Positions 28,768 to 39,000 of a stretch of 64,000 bases of DNA are shown piece after piece (position 1 is the stretch's first letter; each line of letters starts with the position of its first letter). The notes beneath the pieces were generated by a model, which made no database searches, was not told where the DNA came from, and was given only the letters and a program-made list of their open reading frames with translations. Source of the DNA: Saccharofermentans sp. Its GTDB lineage: Bacteria > Bacillota > Clostridia > Saccharofermentanales > Saccharofermentanaceae. The stretch is taken from positions 93,748 through 157,747 of the forward strand of contig JAILMW010000024.1 in NCBI GenBank assembly GCA_024692235.1. The letters are read 5' to 3'. The position numbers and the translations under genes were made by a program.

Positions 28768-29742
28768 TCAATAGCCTATCTTAGTAAGGACTTCTTCTAT
28801 AAGCTTCATGTTCTTCAAGGAGAACTCGGGCGTTATATGAGGTTTGGATATTCCGTTTATGGCATTACACATATCCTGTACTTCAAGAGAATAGTTAGAA
28901 GGTGCCTCGACCGTTCTTGTTATAACTTCATCTCCCTTGAAGATCCTGTAAGATAAAGTCCCCTCCTGGTTATATTCAACTTCGGATCTTATGGAGCCTT
29001 TACTTCCGTGAACATAGAGTCTGTCGAACCTTGAATTGGAAGTCATATCCAGGATCATTCCGATATTAAAGGAAGCTCTTGAACCGTTTTTGAACTTGAG
29101 CATAACTGCAGTCATAAGATCTACTCCGAGATCCGAGAATTCAGCCTGAGCCCATACATCGGAAGGATCTGAATCTATAAGAGATAAGATCATCGTCGTA
29201 CAGTAGCAGCCGAGGTCATACATGGCACCGCCGCCCTGCTCCTTATGAAGTCTGAAGTCCTCTTCATATCCCTGAGTTATGAATGCACTCTCGATATAAT
29301 CAACATTACCTATAATTCCGCTTTTTACATCCTCTATAAGGCTTAATACATAGGGGCTGTGAAGGTAAGCATATGCTTCCATAAGAATGACGTTATTCTC
29401 TTTAGCTGTAGCATACATCTCTTCTGCTTCCTTAAGGTCAAGTGCCAGAGGCTTCTCGCAGAGAACATGCTTACCTGCGTTAAGAGCAGCCTTAACCCAC
29501 TTTAAGTGAAGATCGTTAGGAAGAGGGATATAGACAGCTTCAACTTCCTTATCGGCAATAAGCTCGTCATAAGAGCCGTAAGCTACTTCAAATCCGTATT
29601 CTTCCTTGAACTTTGTTGCCTTCTCAATGCTTCTTCCTGCAATAGCATAGAGCTCACAATCCTGTGCCTTCTGCATGCCGGGTATAGTGCACCACTTAGC
29701 GATATTTGCCGTTCCCAATACTCCCCACTTGATCTTGCTCAT
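28768..29742 (-). CDS. Gfo/Idh/MocA family oxidoreductase
   Basis: WGVLGTANIAKW and EKPLALDLKEAEEM motifs. Confidence 0.9.
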   Translation of the reverse strand: MSKIKWGVLGTANIAKWCTIPGMQKAQDCELYAIAGRSIEKATKFKEEYGFEVAYGSYDELIADKEVEAVYIPLPNDLHLKWVKAALNAGKHVLCEKPLALDLKEAEEMYATAKENNVILMEAYAYLHSPYVLSLIEDVKSGIIGNVDYIESAFITQGYEEDFRLHKEQGGGAMYDLGCYCTTMILSLIDSDPSDVWAQAEFSDLGVDLMTAVMLKFKNGSRASFNIGMILDMTSNSRFDRLYVHGSKGSIRSEVEYNQEGTLSYRIFKGDEVITRTVEAPSNYSLEVQDMCNAINGISKPHITPEFSLKNMKLIEEVLTKIGY

Positions 29743-29828
29743 AACAGATATCCTTTCGCAAAAAGTTTATATTATCGCGATTTTATCACTTATTCTATGC
29801 ACTATGGTGCTCAACTTTTGACCTATAT

Positions 29829-30470
29829 TCAAGGGCTTGTGAAAGTACCTGAGATCCTTCCGTAAGAGACGATGTTACCGGTATTGCCTTCTGCGTCCGT
29901 ATCTACACCCGTAAGGAAATTAATGAAGTTGGGATTAGCCGAATCCACACTTCCGCTCAAGTGATCTACGGGAGCTTTAAGAGCTACTACATATATATCG
30001 TAGTGATGTGTGCTTCCTGACGGAGGATACGGACCTTCGTAATCTACGGATTCAGCCCACCCTTGAGGAAGTATAGTCTCCGTGATGCCGTCAGACTTCC
30101 AATGGATCCAGAAGCCTGCATCGGGATCTACCATGTAGATAATATAAAGGTCAGCTCCCTCTACAGCTTCCCATGACAACTGAGGAGATACATTGTCGCC
30201 GCAGTCCTTGGAGATAACATCGGACCATACACCGTCAATAAGATCTTCCGACGTCACTTCGAAAGTATCGTATCCTTCAAGGTAATCTTCCGTTCCTTCC
30301 TCCTCAGAAGTTTCTGTAACTGATTCCGAGGTCTCAGAAGTTTCTTCTGTCGCAGTTACTGCCGTTGTTGTAGTTACCGCAGTTGTCTCATCCGCAGTCT
30401 GAGAGCATCCTGCGACACTTCCCATGATCGAAAGACTTAAAAGTACTGACACTATCTTTTCCTTATTCAT
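29829..30470 (-). CDS. YbhB/YbcL (PEBP/RKIP-like) lipoprotein
   Basis: Lipobox SVAGCS; Thr/Glu-rich linker; CGDNVSPQLSWEAVEGADLYIIYMVDPDAG ... W. Confidence 0.85.
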   Translation of the reverse strand: MNKEKIVSVLLSLSIMGSVAGCSQTADETTAVTTTTAVTATEETSETSESVTETSEEEGTEDYLEGYDTFEVTSEDLIDGVWSDVISKDCGDNVSPQLSWEAVEGADLYIIYMVDPDAGFWIHWKSDGITETILPQGWAESVDYEGPYPPSGSTHHYDIYVVALKAPVDHLSGSVDSANPNFINFLTGVDTDAEGNTGNIVSYGRISGTFTSP

Positions 30471-30482
30471 ACTATCCTCCCC

Positions 30483-30965
30483 TTACAGCTTATCCGTGAA
30501 TTCAATAAGCCTATTCTCATTCTCTTCCGAAGGTCTTGCCTTGGGATCTATGAAGACAGCATCAGCTGCAAAAGCATCAATCCCCAGAAGTTCCCTGAGC
30601 TTATCCATTGCCTTGGGGGCACCGTTCCCGGACTGACACGCAAAAACACATATCCTCTTTCCCGTAAGTTTATCTTTATTCTCATTGACAAATGTTCTTA
30701 TTGGCGGCGTTATCGTACTTGCCCATACCGGGAATCCGATGATCACCTCATCGATCTTATCCAGGTCGATATCATACGGTTCGAGTTCGGGAGCCTCAGC
30801 CATGACCGCACTCTTGCCGCCCCACAGGAACTTGGCAAATCCCTTATCCTTATAAGCCTTCTTAGGGATCAACTTGAGCTTATCGCATCCGATCTTCTCA
30901 CAGATCTTGTCAGCTATATATTCCGTATTACCTTCAAGTGAATAGAAAACTACGAGTTTTCCCAT
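30483..30965 (-). CDS. Flavodoxin
   Basis: VVFYSLEGNTEYIADKI; IGFPVWASTITPPIRTFV. Confidence 0.88.
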   Translation of the reverse strand: MGKLVVFYSLEGNTEYIADKICEKIGCDKLKLIPKKAYKDKGFAKFLWGGKSAVMAEAPELEPYDIDLDKIDEVIIGFPVWASTITPPIRTFVNENKDKLTGKRICVFACQSGNGAPKAMDKLRELLGIDAFAADAVFIDPKARPSEENENRLIEFTDKL

Positions 30966-31182
30966 AATAAAGACCTCCGATTGTCATCTCGTATGAGATT
31001 ATACCATCCCGAAAACATGAGTTTCCATTAATACGTATACGCACGCATCTGAGGACTACGATATTCGCCATTCGACAATTATAGCGTCCGAGTAATTATT
31101 TAAAGTTTTACTTTAAATTTATATTGACATACTTTAAGCAGGATGTTATATTCAAGTCACAAAGCAAAGGGAGGATAGTAAG

Positions 31183-31641
31183 ATGGATAACAGAGCATCA
31201 GCACTTAACAAGAGACTTAATACGGATAGGGTGATAACACTCATAGTCGCATTCTTGATGATATTTGTCGCCGCTATGCAGTTCATCACATTTGCAAGGA
31301 ATAACGATATACTTGCGGTGCGAAGAGGCATTCATTCGGTATTCTCGGCGATCGCACTTATACTGCTGTATCTTGGTCTTAACAGGATCTCAGCTACAGG
31401 CAAGCCCTTCGACTCCAAGATGATCGGTCTCTTAAGAGCCATAGCCGTCACGATCATGATAGGAGGATTTCTTCCTCCCTTTGTCGAAGGTTTTATCAAT
31501 ATCACACAGGGTAAAGAGTTCGTTCTCATTTTCGGCGACATCGATATCTTTATCCCGATGGCAGGTGTCATCGTAGGCATCCTCTCCGAGATCTTTGCAT
31601 ACGGCAATGAGCTTCAGGAAGATAATGATCTTATCGCGTGA
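31183..31641 (+). CDS. DUF2975-like membrane protein
   Basis: Four hydrophobic segments; paired with a small Xre regulator as is typical of this family. Confidence 0.65.
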   Translation: MDNRASALNKRLNTDRVITLIVAFLMIFVAAMQFITFARNNDILAVRRGIHSVFSAIALILLYLGLNRISATGKPFDSKMIGLLRAIAVTIMIGGFLPPFVEGFINITQGKEFVLIFGDIDIFIPMAGVIVGILSEIFAYGNELQEDNDLIA

Positions 31642-31653
31642 GGAGAAACGGAT

Positions 31654-31857
31654 ATGGGAATCATTATAAGACTTGACCGAATGATGGCAGACCGCAAGAT
31701 GTCACTTAATGAACTGGCAGAGAAAGTCGGCATGACCAATGTAAACTTATCTAACCTTAAGACAGGCAAGATGAAGGGCATAAGATTCGAGACATTAGAC
31801 GCCATATGCGATGCTCTCGACTGTCAGCCGGGTGATATATTAGAGCACACAAAGTAA
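31654..31857 (+). CDS. Small Xre-family transcriptional regulator
   Basis: MIIIRLDRMMADRKMSLNELAEKVGMTNVNLSNLKTGK-type HTH (YozG-like) ending in CQPGDILEHTK. Confidence 0.9.
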   Translation: MGIIIRLDRMMADRKMSLNELAEKVGMTNVNLSNLKTGKMKGIRFETLDAICDALDCQPGDILEHTK

Positions 31858-31882
31858 GAGGAGATCACAAGATCTCCTCTTT
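31858..31882 (+). terminator. Terminator of the DUF2975/Xre operon
   Basis: GAGGAGATCacaaGATCTCCTCTTTATT. Confidence 0.75.
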
Positions 31883-31887
31883 ATTAT

Positions 31888-33891
31888 TCACAGACCTATG
31901 AATACGCTCATCTCGCCTTCACCTCTGTTGGCCCACAGCCGGTAAGGAATGAGGCGGATATCAATATCCTCAGAATCACCTTTCTTGTAAGTCCTGTAAA
32001 GAGATGATACATATTCTCCTTCCGATACGGATATCTTCCTATATCCTGAAGCCAGAAGTGCCACTGTCGGAAGTCCGAATTCCGAAGTTATCGCTTCTTC
32101 AAAAGATGTATCAGGATCTATATAGATATCTCGCAGTGACTTGCCGTTATCTTTCTCTTCCATACAGTAGACAACAGGGCCTCTTACGACAGCACATCTT
32201 CCCTTATCTTCAGTTACCTTGTTATCTGCAACAACGATCATAGGCTTCATAGAGAACTCGATATCGATAATGATCTCACCTTCAAATCCTCTAAGATATA
32301 AATATCCGTCACGAACAGAACTTGTAAGATCCCTGCTCATTTTGATCTCATACTTATCACCGCACCAGGAAGGTATCCTCAAGGCAAGGACAACATCACT
32401 ATTACCTTCCGTCTTGGCAATGACCTTTACCTTTCCCGAATTAGGAATATCGCTCTCGAACTTAAAGTCCGTATCCTTATGAGAGATCTCAGACCCCATG
32501 TAAAGGTGAGTATATAAAGTGTCCTCATCTGTCGTATATGCATATGTTCCGATAGAAGATACGAGCCTTGCAAGATTAGGCGGACAGCAAGCGCATCCGA
32601 ACCACTTCTGCCTTACGGGCTTAATGTGCCACTTTCTCTCGTCCTTCTTTACCGCTTCAGGGATCACCTCAAGAGGATTAACGTAGAAGAAGCTCTTACC
32701 GTCCAATGCGATACCGCTTAAGATACCATTGAACAGCGCTAGCTCCATAACATCCGAATACTTTCTGTCAGCCTTTATCTGAAGCATCCTTCTTGCAAAG
32801 AATACAAGACCTATGGAAGCACATGTCTCTGCATAGTCAGTATCGTTAGGAAGGTCAAAAGGGAACGAGAATGCTTCTCCCAAGTGAGTCGCACCTATAC
32901 CTCCGGTTATATACATCTTCTCTTTTGTAATGCTGTCCCAGAGCTTCTCGCATGCTTCAAGAAGTCTCTTATCACCTGTAAGCCTTGCCATATCAGCCAT
33001 GCCGCTATAGAGGTATACCGCACGCACTGCATGACCGACAGCCTCTGTCTGCTCTCTTACGGGGATATGAGCCTGATGGTAATAGTCGATCTTATAAGGC
33101 TGTCCCTTGGGAGTAGGATGCTCCATATCGAAGTACAAAGGCGCCTGTCCTCTCTCGTCTATAAAGTACTCTGCGAGCTTCTTATATCTCTCTACGCCTG
33201 TAGTCTCATAAAGCCTGAAGAGCGCCATCTCCGCTATCTCATGTCCGGGATAACCTTTGATCTTGCCTTCTTCGTATCCGAATACGGAATCGACATAGTC
33301 TGCGAACCTGCAGGCAGCCTTAAGAAGTTTATCCTTACCGGTAGCTTCGAAGTAGGATATGGCACCCTCTATAAGATGACCGAGGCAATAGAGCTCGTGG
33401 TGATCACGAAGGTCCTTAAAGCTTCGATCCATTCCGTTGATGATGTAATACGTATCGAGATAGCCGTTAGGCAGCTGTGCATCACATACAATGTCGATGG
33501 CACCGTCTGCGACCTCTTCTAATTCCTTATCGGGATGTGTCGCAAGACTGTATCCTACCGCTTCTATCCACTTAGAGAAGTCACTGTCCTGGAATACGAA
33601 GCCGTAGAACTCATCTTCCTTGGGATTCTTCGGATCATCGGGAAGAGCTTCGAATCCCCTGAAAGTATATACAGGCTCACGAAAGGCACTGCCCAGGACT
33701 TCCCTGTTCTTATTAAGCCTCCCTGCTGCCTTGAAGTTATGCATACAATAGCTGGGAGCTGCTTCAGGTACTCTGTCGTTTAATATCTCCCACTGATAAG
33801 GAAGTACTTCCTTACGGATAAGCTCCTGCTTGGAAGACCAGAACTTATCGTCTATCTTTACTTTCTTTATGTCTGCGTGTTGTCCGTTCAT
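31888..33891 (-). CDS. GH127 beta-L-arabinofuranosidase-like enzyme
   Basis: GHAVRAVYLYSGMADMARLTGD, GCACCPPNLARLVSSIGTYAYT (metal/nucleophile Cys region). Confidence 0.88.
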   Translation of the reverse strand: MNGQHADIKKVKIDDKFWSSKQELIRKEVLPYQWEILNDRVPEAAPSYCMHNFKAAGRLNKNREVLGSAFREPVYTFRGFEALPDDPKNPKEDEFYGFVFQDSDFSKWIEAVGYSLATHPDKELEEVADGAIDIVCDAQLPNGYLDTYYIINGMDRSFKDLRDHHELYCLGHLIEGAISYFEATGKDKLLKAACRFADYVDSVFGYEEGKIKGYPGHEIAEMALFRLYETTGVERYKKLAEYFIDERGQAPLYFDMEHPTPKGQPYKIDYYHQAHIPVREQTEAVGHAVRAVYLYSGMADMARLTGDKRLLEACEKLWDSITKEKMYITGGIGATHLGEAFSFPFDLPNDTDYAETCASIGLVFFARRMLQIKADRKYSDVMELALFNGILSGIALDGKSFFYVNPLEVIPEAVKKDERKWHIKPVRQKWFGCACCPPNLARLVSSIGTYAYTTDEDTLYTHLYMGSEISHKDTDFKFESDIPNSGKVKVIAKTEGNSDVVLALRIPSWCGDKYEIKMSRDLTSSVRDGYLYLRGFEGEIIIDIEFSMKPMIVVADNKVTEDKGRCAVVRGPVVYCMEEKDNGKSLRDIYIDPDTSFEEAITSEFGLPTVALLASGYRKISVSEGEYVSSLYRTYKKGDSEDIDIRLIPYRLWANRGEGEMSVFIGL

Positions 33892-33902
33892 GTTATCCTC
33901 TT

Positions 33903-34595
33903 TCAGGTCTCATCAAGACCTATCTCTATATCTTCTATCTCGAGACCTTCAATGGTCTTATATGATTCCGATCCTCTTACATATTCGAAGAAATCGATCT
34001 TCATGTCTTCGTTCCATATGGATTCATGAAGATTCTTGAATTCTTCCTTAGCTTCGAACTTAAGTCTCATATAGACTTGAAAGTACTCACCCTCTCCGTC
34101 CGGATACTGTCTTGTAAGCGAGAAGATATAAGAATCACCTTCCGTCATATATATACCGCTCTCAAAAAGCAGCATATCTTCCCTGATGGAATCTTCCGTC
34201 TTACACATCTCTTCGAATGCATTTACACACTCGACCACATTACTGTTCTTATCTATCCTCTTCTTAAGGAAATACTCACATACTCTTCCTGCAGTCGAAT
34301 GAAGGTTGGAAGTGAACTCATCCATACCGTATTCGGGGCTGTTCTCATCCAGAGCCTTCTTCAGATCCTGCATAACGGGATGATCAGACTTCTTCAATGC
34401 ACGGAAACATCTTATCGTCTCGATCGAGGATACGATAATGTCAAAGATGATAAGAGCCGCTCCGTAATATCCCAGAGAAGGATATCGGGTCGCAAGTACC
34501 AACAGGACGATACCCGCGGCAAGGAAAAATCCCATCCTCAGAAGAAATGTTGAAAGAAATAAAGATATTGCTAATTTGGATTTAAATGACTTCAT
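33903..34595 (-). CDS. Hypothetical membrane protein
   Basis: Two hydrophobic segments near the N-terminus; internal ATG (MKSFKSKLAISLFL) preferred. Confidence 0.6.
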   Translation of the reverse strand: MKSFKSKLAISLFLSTFLLRMGFFLAAGIVLLVLATRYPSLGYYGAALIIFDIIVSSIETIRCFRALKKSDHPVMQDLKKALDENSPEYGMDEFTSNLHSTAGRVCEYFLKKRIDKNSNVVECVNAFEEMCKTEDSIREDMLLFESGIYMTEGDSYIFSLTRQYPDGEGEYFQVYMRLKFEAKEEFKNLHESIWNEDMKIDFFEYVRGSESYKTIEGLEIEDIEIGLDET

Positions 34596-34721
34596 GTATA
34601 CTCCCTTTATCCATACACTGACATTATCGCTCATAAAGCCTTAGAATCCAATACTTGCAGAGCATTAATACTGCAATATTTCAAAGACAGGACATAATCG
34701 ATCAATATAGGTATAAGAAGC

Positions 34722-35114
34722 TTAGATATCCACAAGAAATATACTTACCGCAATCTTGGTAAATGACCCCTTTTTCTCTATCTTGGTTATCACTGCAGAA
34801 AGATGCTTACCGGCATCCATGAGCCTTGCAAAAATGACATTATCCTTCTCGGGAACATATCCGATCTTCTTACCCGACGGAGCATAAAGAAGAATGGCAT
34901 TGGAATCGAACTTATTATCTTCTCTGATGAGTGTCAGTTTATCTCCGACACGGATCTCATCAAGGACAGACTTATCCGTTAAATGCGATGTTCCCGCCAC
35001 ATAGGAATCGAAGAGATGTATCTCCTTTATCAGGGGTTTTAAGACATCTCCCATTCCGCCTTCTCACACTTTCTTTACAAGCCCGGACTCCAAAGGCGAT
35101 AATTCATTGCTCAT
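34722..35114 (-). pseudogene. HIRAN-domain protein gene interrupted by an in-frame TGA at 35064-35066 (intact downstream ORF 34722..35054)
   Basis: MSNELSPLESGLVKKV-TGA-EGGMGDVLKPLIKEIHLFDSYVAGTSHL in one continuous frame; GGAGGG SD precedes the 35114 start; HIRAN motifs DNKFDSNAILLY, GKKIGYVPEKDN. Confidence 0.65.
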
Positions 35115-35429
35115 AGCTGCCCTCCGATCATGTTCATCATGATCTTCTGAAGATCATCCTTATACGAGGTCATCTCACGGTCCACCTGCCTTGATATCTT
35201 ATCCATATCGAAAGGCTCACCCCTGTTTACCGCGATCTGACAATAGGTGATCTTTTTTCTTCAAAGAGATACACTCGATCTTCAGTCTGAATATATCCAG
35301 GATATAAGACCCGAACTTTCTTAAATAAGCGGCGTTATATTGCTCCGCTTCCTTTCTGATCTTATCTCTCTTCAAGAGAAGTTCTTCGTATCTCGGATAG
35401 TCACCGAGCGATATCTTGATATATTCCAT
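35111..35429 (-). pseudogene. About 105-aa conserved-looking protein with a homopolymer (A6) frameshift
   Basis: MEYIKISLGDYPRYEELLLKRDKIRKEAEQYNAAYLRKFGSYILDIFRLKIECISLKK continues after a 1-nt shift as KITYCQIAVNRGEPFDMDKISRQVDREMTSYKDDLQKIMMNMIGGQL*, whose stop overlaps the next start (ATGA). Confidence 0.65.
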
Positions 35430-35439
35430 AAGAACCTCC

Positions 35440-35550
35440 TTATGACTTGAGCTCGAAGTCGTCGAGTTCTGCGTTAACTTCCGTCAGGAGCTTATCTTTG
35501 ATCTTAGCTTTCTTGAAGAAGTCATCCTTGCTTATATACCACTTACTCAT
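35440..35550 (-). CDS. 36-aa small protein, not in ORF track
   Basis: MSKWYISKDDFFKKAKIKDKLLTEVNAELDDFELKS*; ATG overlaps the stop of the preceding ORF; AAGGAGG of the next gene follows its stop. Confidence 0.55.
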   Translation of the reverse strand: MSKWYISKDDFFKKAKIKDKLLTEVNAELDDFELKS

Positions 35551-35617
35551 CGTCTTCGTTATGGATCTGACTGTCCCAAAAAGAATCGATCATACGATAT
35601 GCTTCATCGACGGTCAT
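35543..35617 (-). CDS. 24-aa small ORF, not in ORF track
   Basis: MTVDEAYRMIDSFWDSQIHNEDDE*; AGAGGAGA upstream; overlaps the next ORF (ATGAGTAA). Confidence 0.45.
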   Translation of the reverse strand: MTVDEAYRMIDSFWDSQIHNEDDE

Positions 35618-35668
35618 ATAAAATCTCCTCTTATCATCCGGTAATGGGCGGAGTATCAAGATATTCCC

Positions 35669-35830
35669 TTATCTGCGGTGCTTCTTATTCATGTCTGATA
35701 CCATGTAGAACGGAAGTATGATCGGTGTCAGAATAACCGATAAGAACAGGCCGAATATACAACCAATCACGAACGTAACGGGATGAAATCTATAACTGTT
35801 CTTTATCCTTATCGTGCGCGGTATCCTCAC
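35669..35830 (-). CDS. 53-aa single-TM small protein (GTG start), not in ORF track
   Basis: VRIPRTIRIKNSYRFHPVTFVIGCIFGLFLSVILTPIILPFYMVSDMNKKHRR*; AAGGAGG 8 nt upstream of GTG. Confidence 0.6.
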   Translation of the reverse strand: MRIPRTIRIKNSYRFHPVTFVIGCIFGLFLSVILTPIILPFYMVSDMNKKHRR

Positions 35831-36092
35831 GGTGATCACCTCCTTCTGCTATCGTTTACAACTTGATTCTACTCCCCGGATATGACCATTAAATGTACAC
35901 TTTGCGAATTAAGGGGTGATATTGATGCTGTTGATGCTATTTTCTTATTCTGTTAACACTCATATAACATACTGACAGGATTTGTAAATTAAGTGATAAC
36001 ATGCCCTTTTACGGGAATTAAGCCTGATTTATACATGCTATAATTCACTTATCGGTCGTAAACCCATGAATGTCATTTAGGAGCATTCTTAT

Positions 36093-39000
36093 ATGCACAA
36101 GAGGATGAGATTGGCATTATTGGCAGGTCAGGTCGATGAGACCAGACAGAGCCGCTTCGTAAACGGTTTTTTGCAGCAGGCATTTTCCGACGATTTCGAT
36201 GTGTGCATTTTTTCCATGTACAGAAAGTATCAGTCTTCCTCCGTAAGAGAACAGGCTGAGATGAATATTTATAACCTCTTTAACCCTGCCCTCTTTGACG
36301 GAATAGTCATCCTTAAGGACAGTATCCAGACAGTCCCTTCATCTAATCCCATAGAGGAGCGGATCCACGAGACATATACCGGTCCTGTCATTGTAATAGA
36401 CAGAGAGAGCGAATTCTTCGATAACATATTTGAAGATGATTACTACGGCATGACCCTTGTTGTAAAGCATATGATCGAGGAGCACGGATATAAGGATATC
36501 GCCTATATATCTGGCCGTAAGGGGCATATGCACTCTACGAGCAGGCTTCAGGCTTTCAAAGATACCATGAAGGCTCAAGGTATTCCCGTAAAAGAGGAAA
36601 GGATATTCTACGGCGATTACTGGTACAGCAGCGGCGAGCTCGCGGTTAAAGAGATGGCCGCAAGTGACGACGGACTTCCCGAAGCATTCGTATGTGCCAA
36701 CGACGAGATGGCTATAGGTGTCGCGAGCGAACTTAATGCCATGGGACTTAAGATCCCCGAGGACGTAGCGGTAGCAGGCTTTGATACGTCTAGTGAAGGT
36801 CGTCTGTCTCCCCAGTGCATCACATCCTGTGATATCCCCTATGAAGAGATGGGACGCTATGCGATCACATACTTAAGAGAAATATTGAACGGCCGTAATC
36901 CCGGTCACTTCACCGCCAAGCCCGTCCTTATGACAGGCGAGACATGCGGATGCAACAGTCCCGATCTTACGCACTTTGATCCGAGAAGAGGTTCCTGGGC
37001 TACAGACAGGATGAACGAGAGCATAGATGACGTCTACAATATGCTGACCAAGGATATAATGACTCCGACAACTCTTGAAGAGTTCTTCGGTATAGTCTAT
37101 TCCTACGCATATCAGATCAATGGCGCCGAGAGTTTCTCTCTTTGCTTATCTTCCCCGTGGAAGGACCTTGCCACTACTCCGAATATGTCAGTCAAGCATA
37201 ACGGATATCCTCCGAGGATGATAAGAGCCATTCACTACAGCAGCAAGTCCGGTACGGGCACCGTAGATCTTGAGGACACATTCAGTACCAGATATCTTAT
37301 CCCGGACCTCGGAGAAGAAAGAGATTATCCTACGGCATTTTGTTTCACTCCGTTCTACTGTGAGGACCAGTGCTTCGGCTATGCCGCGGTAAGCTACGGA
37401 ACTTCCCCCGTAAGCCACGACGGGACTTACAGAAGATGGATGGAATATGTATCCGCAGGATTCGAGCTTCTTCGAAGGACGATGTCGATGAACAACTACA
37501 AGGCATTCATCGACAATATGAAAGGCAATAAATACGCCATAAGGCTTAATCCATACGATACTTTAAGCTCCGACGAGAAGAGAGAATGCGAACTTGTATT
37601 GAAGATCCTTGACGAGAATCTCATTACATATGCTTTCCAGCCGATAGTAAGAGCCGATGACGGTGAGATATTCGCTTACGAAGCACTTATGAGGACTATG
37701 ACGGAAGAGAGGATCTCCCCTCTTACGGTGATCAAGTACGCCGGATTCCTCGGCAGGATGGCAGATGTCGAATATGCCACCTTTAAGAACGTAATGGCAA
37801 CTCTGGATTCAAGGATCGACGAATTCGGTGACGCCAAGATATTCATCAACAGTATCCCCGGAGTCCGGGTAAGCACAGAACAATTCTCCGTCATCGACGA
37901 ACTGCTCAGGCGCTTCTCCTCTAAGATCATAGTGGAGATAACCGAGGAAGCCGAACTTGATGACGATTCCCTTCAGCGGATCAAGAATCATCTTAATAAG
38001 TACGGCATACAGATCGCCATCGACGACTTCGGCACGGGATATTCGAATATCAATAACCTTCTGAGGTATATGCCTAACTACGTAAAGATAGACAGAGCTC
38101 TTCTTACCGGTATAGACAAAGCTCCGCAGAAGCAGCATTTCGTGCAGGAGATAATAAAGTTCTGCAAGGATAACGGTATCCTTTCTCTTGCAGAAGGCAT
38201 AGAGACTTCAGAAGAACTTACCACCGTAATACACATGGGTGTAGATCTCATTCAGGGATACTATACGGCTAAGCCTGCATTCGATCTCATAAGAAAGCTC
38301 GATAAGAGCATAAGGCACGAGATTGCCATATGCGCTCAGGAGAAGGAAGACGGCGTACAAAAGCAGATATATGCTGCAGGAAGCTCCAACCGCGTATCTT
38401 TGTCACTTCTTTCCAAGTACAACTGTACGGATATAATCGTGGGCAACAAAGATGCCGTATATAAGAACCTTTCTCTTATTGGCGCTCCTAACCTTAAGAC
38501 TGACATGCATCTTAAGATCCTTTCCGGATATCAGGGAGAGATAACATTGGAGAATGCATTCTTCTCCAATATCAAGAGCCGCCCCTGCATAGAGATAGAG
38601 GAAGGTTGTAACGTAGTCCTTATCTTCAAGGGTAATAACACATTAAACGGTATAGGCATAAAGGTTGCGCCCAATTCAACTCTTACTACACAAGGTGACG
38701 GTAACCTCAATATCGAATGTAACGACGCACACTTCTACGGTATCGGAAATACCTTCGAGTCCAAACACGGCGACCTTATCTTCGCACATAACGGTACGCT
38801 TCGTATCGACGGTAATGGCAAGGAAGGCATCTGCATCGGATCCGGCCTTGGCGGAAAGATCGAGACAAAGAGCGGTCAGTTCGACATAAGAGGCAACGGT
38901 ACCAGATGTGTCGGCATAGGCGCATTGACATCTGACAGCGTAGTAAAGCTCGTCAATTGTAATCTCGAGATGGACTTTAACTCCAACAGAGGCGTCGGAA

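Noticed and set aside
32884-33522. 212-aa plus-strand ORF
   Set aside because: Antisense to the GH127 gene, no RBS or family motif
35250-35262. Programmed -1 frameshift at AAAAAAG
   Set aside because: Zero frame is AAG AAA AAA G, and the needed shift is +1/-2, so the dnaX-type -1 heptamer does not fit; indel more likely
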